A stretch of 6,806 nt of DNA from RGIG995 sp045603745 (GTDB lineage Bacteria; Bacillota; Clostridia; Oscillospirales; UBA644): contig JAZUMQ010000024.1 of NCBI GenBank assembly GCA_045603745.1, positions 1 through 6,806 on the forward strand, in the 5' to 3' direction. Below the pieces are notes generated by a model. That model was given only the letters and a program-made list of their open reading frames with translations, was not told the origin of the DNA and did not search any database. Shown piece by piece: positions 6,371-6,806 of the stretch. The first letter of the stretch is position 1; every line of letters starts with the position of its first letter. Position numbers and translations under genes: made by a program.

Positions 6371-6435
6371 GCAAGGAGTTATATTCCGTTGATTAAAAGG
6401 AAAGGCGCAGCGCTACAGCAGAAACCGTCCGAATT

Positions 6436-6456
6436 TTATAAAAGGCTAGGTTCCAT
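6436..6456 (-). CDS. Possible 6-codon leader ORF
   Basis: GGAGG (6466-6470) lies 9 nt before an ATG that encodes MEPSLL and then TAA. The site is stronger than needed by chance and lies about 12 nt into the predicted transcript. A ribosome at its stop would cover the GACGGTT segment (6423-6429), one partner of the possible alternative fold. There are no repeated regulatory codons of the amino-acid-attenuation kind. It may be a leader peptide, or the remains of a start region. Confidence 0.4.
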   Translation of the reverse strand: MEPSLL

Positions 6457-6488
6457 GGCGTTGCACCTCCGGTTGTTTTGTTTCTTTT

Positions 6489-6517
6489 ATTATACCATAC
6501 CCGGCAGATTTTGTCAA
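6489..6517 (-). promoter_or_regulatory. Consensus promoter of the large-gene unit
   Basis: TTGACA (6512-6517), a 17-bp spacer ending TATGG, and TATAAT (6489-6494) lie on the minus strand, a full consensus. It sits 43 bp inside the end of the right IS copy and does not depend on it. The predicted start is near 6482. Confidence 0.9.
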
Positions 6518-6618
6518 TAGGACAGCCAGGAACTAAAAAGGTTAATTTTTTATATAAAATGTGAATTTGTCAATGATGTGAGACTGAAGTTTGAAAAAAA
6601 ATCATGAGATCTTCATTC

Positions 6619-6673
6619 AAAGGGTTGCTTCCGGAGGGAGGGGCGTAGTCCCGAGTGACGGAAGCGACCCTTT
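6619..6673 (-). repeat. Hairpin in the IS tail, right copy
   Basis: The 15-bp arms 6659-6673 and 6619-6633 have one mismatched pair and lie just after the transposase stop. This copy keeps a better stem than the left one (134-188). Confidence 0.5.
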
Positions 6674-6681
6674 TGTGCGAA

Positions 6682-6804
6682 TCAGAGCGGGATTTCTTCC
6701 AATTCTTTTCGCTTTTCCATGGGCGTTTTCCAATTCAAAACGGTCATCGGAATTCGGTTGGACCGGTACAAATAACGCTTCATTTGCTCCTGTAAATCCT
6801 CGTA
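6682..6804 (-). CDS. Transposase C-terminal fragment (DDE/integrase-core type), right copy
   Basis: The last 40 codons of the transposase, identical to the left copy, with the stop at 6682-6684. The window edge cuts it at the same base as the left copy. The catalytic part is outside, so activity cannot be judged. Confidence 0.75.
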   Translation of the reverse strand, partial: YEDLQEQMKRYLYRSNRIPMTVLNWKTPMEKRKELEEIPL

Positions 6805-6806
6805 CG

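Larger units (their letters stand above)
6295..6482 (-). promoter_or_regulatory. Structured 188-nt leader of the large gene
   Basis: The leader runs from the predicted transcription start (about 6482) to the start codon. In order it holds a 6-codon ORF with a strong ribosome site (6436-6456), a segment GACGGTT (reverse complement of 6423-6429), AACTCCTT (reverse complement of 6373-6380), a terminator-like hairpin (6315-6370), and the gene's own site AAGGAGTT (reverse complement of 6299-6306). AACTCCTT is an 8-nt perfect complement of that site, so the two would pair around the hairpin and hide it. GACGGTT is complementary over 7 nt to the upper hairpin (6350-6356), giving a possible alternative fold. 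No known riboswitch class was recognised. The layout is what is seen; control by attenuation or site masking is inferred. Confidence 0.6.
6560..6806 (-). mobile_element. 3' end of an insertion sequence, right copy
   Basis: Mirror copy of 1-247, with the transposase also pointing into the window. Identity ends at 6560, giving the element tip TGTGAATTTGTCAATG. A TTGACA near the tip (6568-6573) faces the large-gene unit. The outer part of the element is outside the window. Confidence 0.85.

Noticed and set aside
1..6806. CRISPR arrays, tRNA or rRNA genes, replication origin
   Set aside because: No regularly spaced repeats, no cloverleaf or rRNA-like sequence and no iteron cluster were seen on either strand.

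Overview
The window looks like accessory DNA from an anaerobic Firmicute, probably a gut Clostridia (Oscillospiraceae-like). The base is a mid-range GC content, GGAGG-type ribosome binding sites, three TTGACA-17 bp-TATAAT-type promoters and intrinsic terminators. The species assignment is an inference. All intact genes lie on the minus strand.

Layout. (1) Positions 1-247 and 6560-6806 are inverted copies of the same 247 bp, with four mismatches by eye. Each holds the last 40 codons of a DDE-type transposase plus the 3' end of its insertion sequence, both pointing into the window. The two window ends are exact mirror positions of this repeat, as at a contig broken inside an IS or a segment bounded by inverted IS copies. 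(2) Positions 248-608 hold no convincing protein gene. They contain a near-consensus minus-strand promoter and, about 190 nt further, a 15-bp terminator, so they may encode a small RNA. (3) 609-1586 encodes a membrane-anchored alpha/beta-hydrolase-fold protein whose nucleophile position is glycine. (4) 1754-2008 is a mosaic gene remnant. One end is nearly identical in DNA to part of the large gene, the middle repeats the hydrolase promoter region, and the other end matches the last 38 residues of the large protein. (5) 2111-2542 encodes a small membrane-anchored protein, 2 nt behind the large gene. (6) 2545-6294 encodes a 1249-residue secreted protein: signal peptide, WapA-like N-terminal region, DNRLRE domain, ricin-type trefoil, Ig-like domain, second trefoil, unknown C-terminal module. 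(7) 6295-6517 is its promoter and a 188-nt leader with a 6-codon ORF, a terminator-like hairpin directly before the start, and an element complementary to the Shine-Dalgarno sequence.

How it may work. The large gene and the small membrane protein gene form one transcription unit behind a leader that looks conditionally regulated. The secreted product is probably a carbohydrate-binding surface or extracellular protein. Its last ~270 codons are much more AT-rich than both flanks, and a scrambled relative lies just downstream, so the locus seems to have exchanged or duplicated C-terminal modules. This resembles polymorphic secreted-protein loci, but no toxin or immunity function can be read from the sequence.
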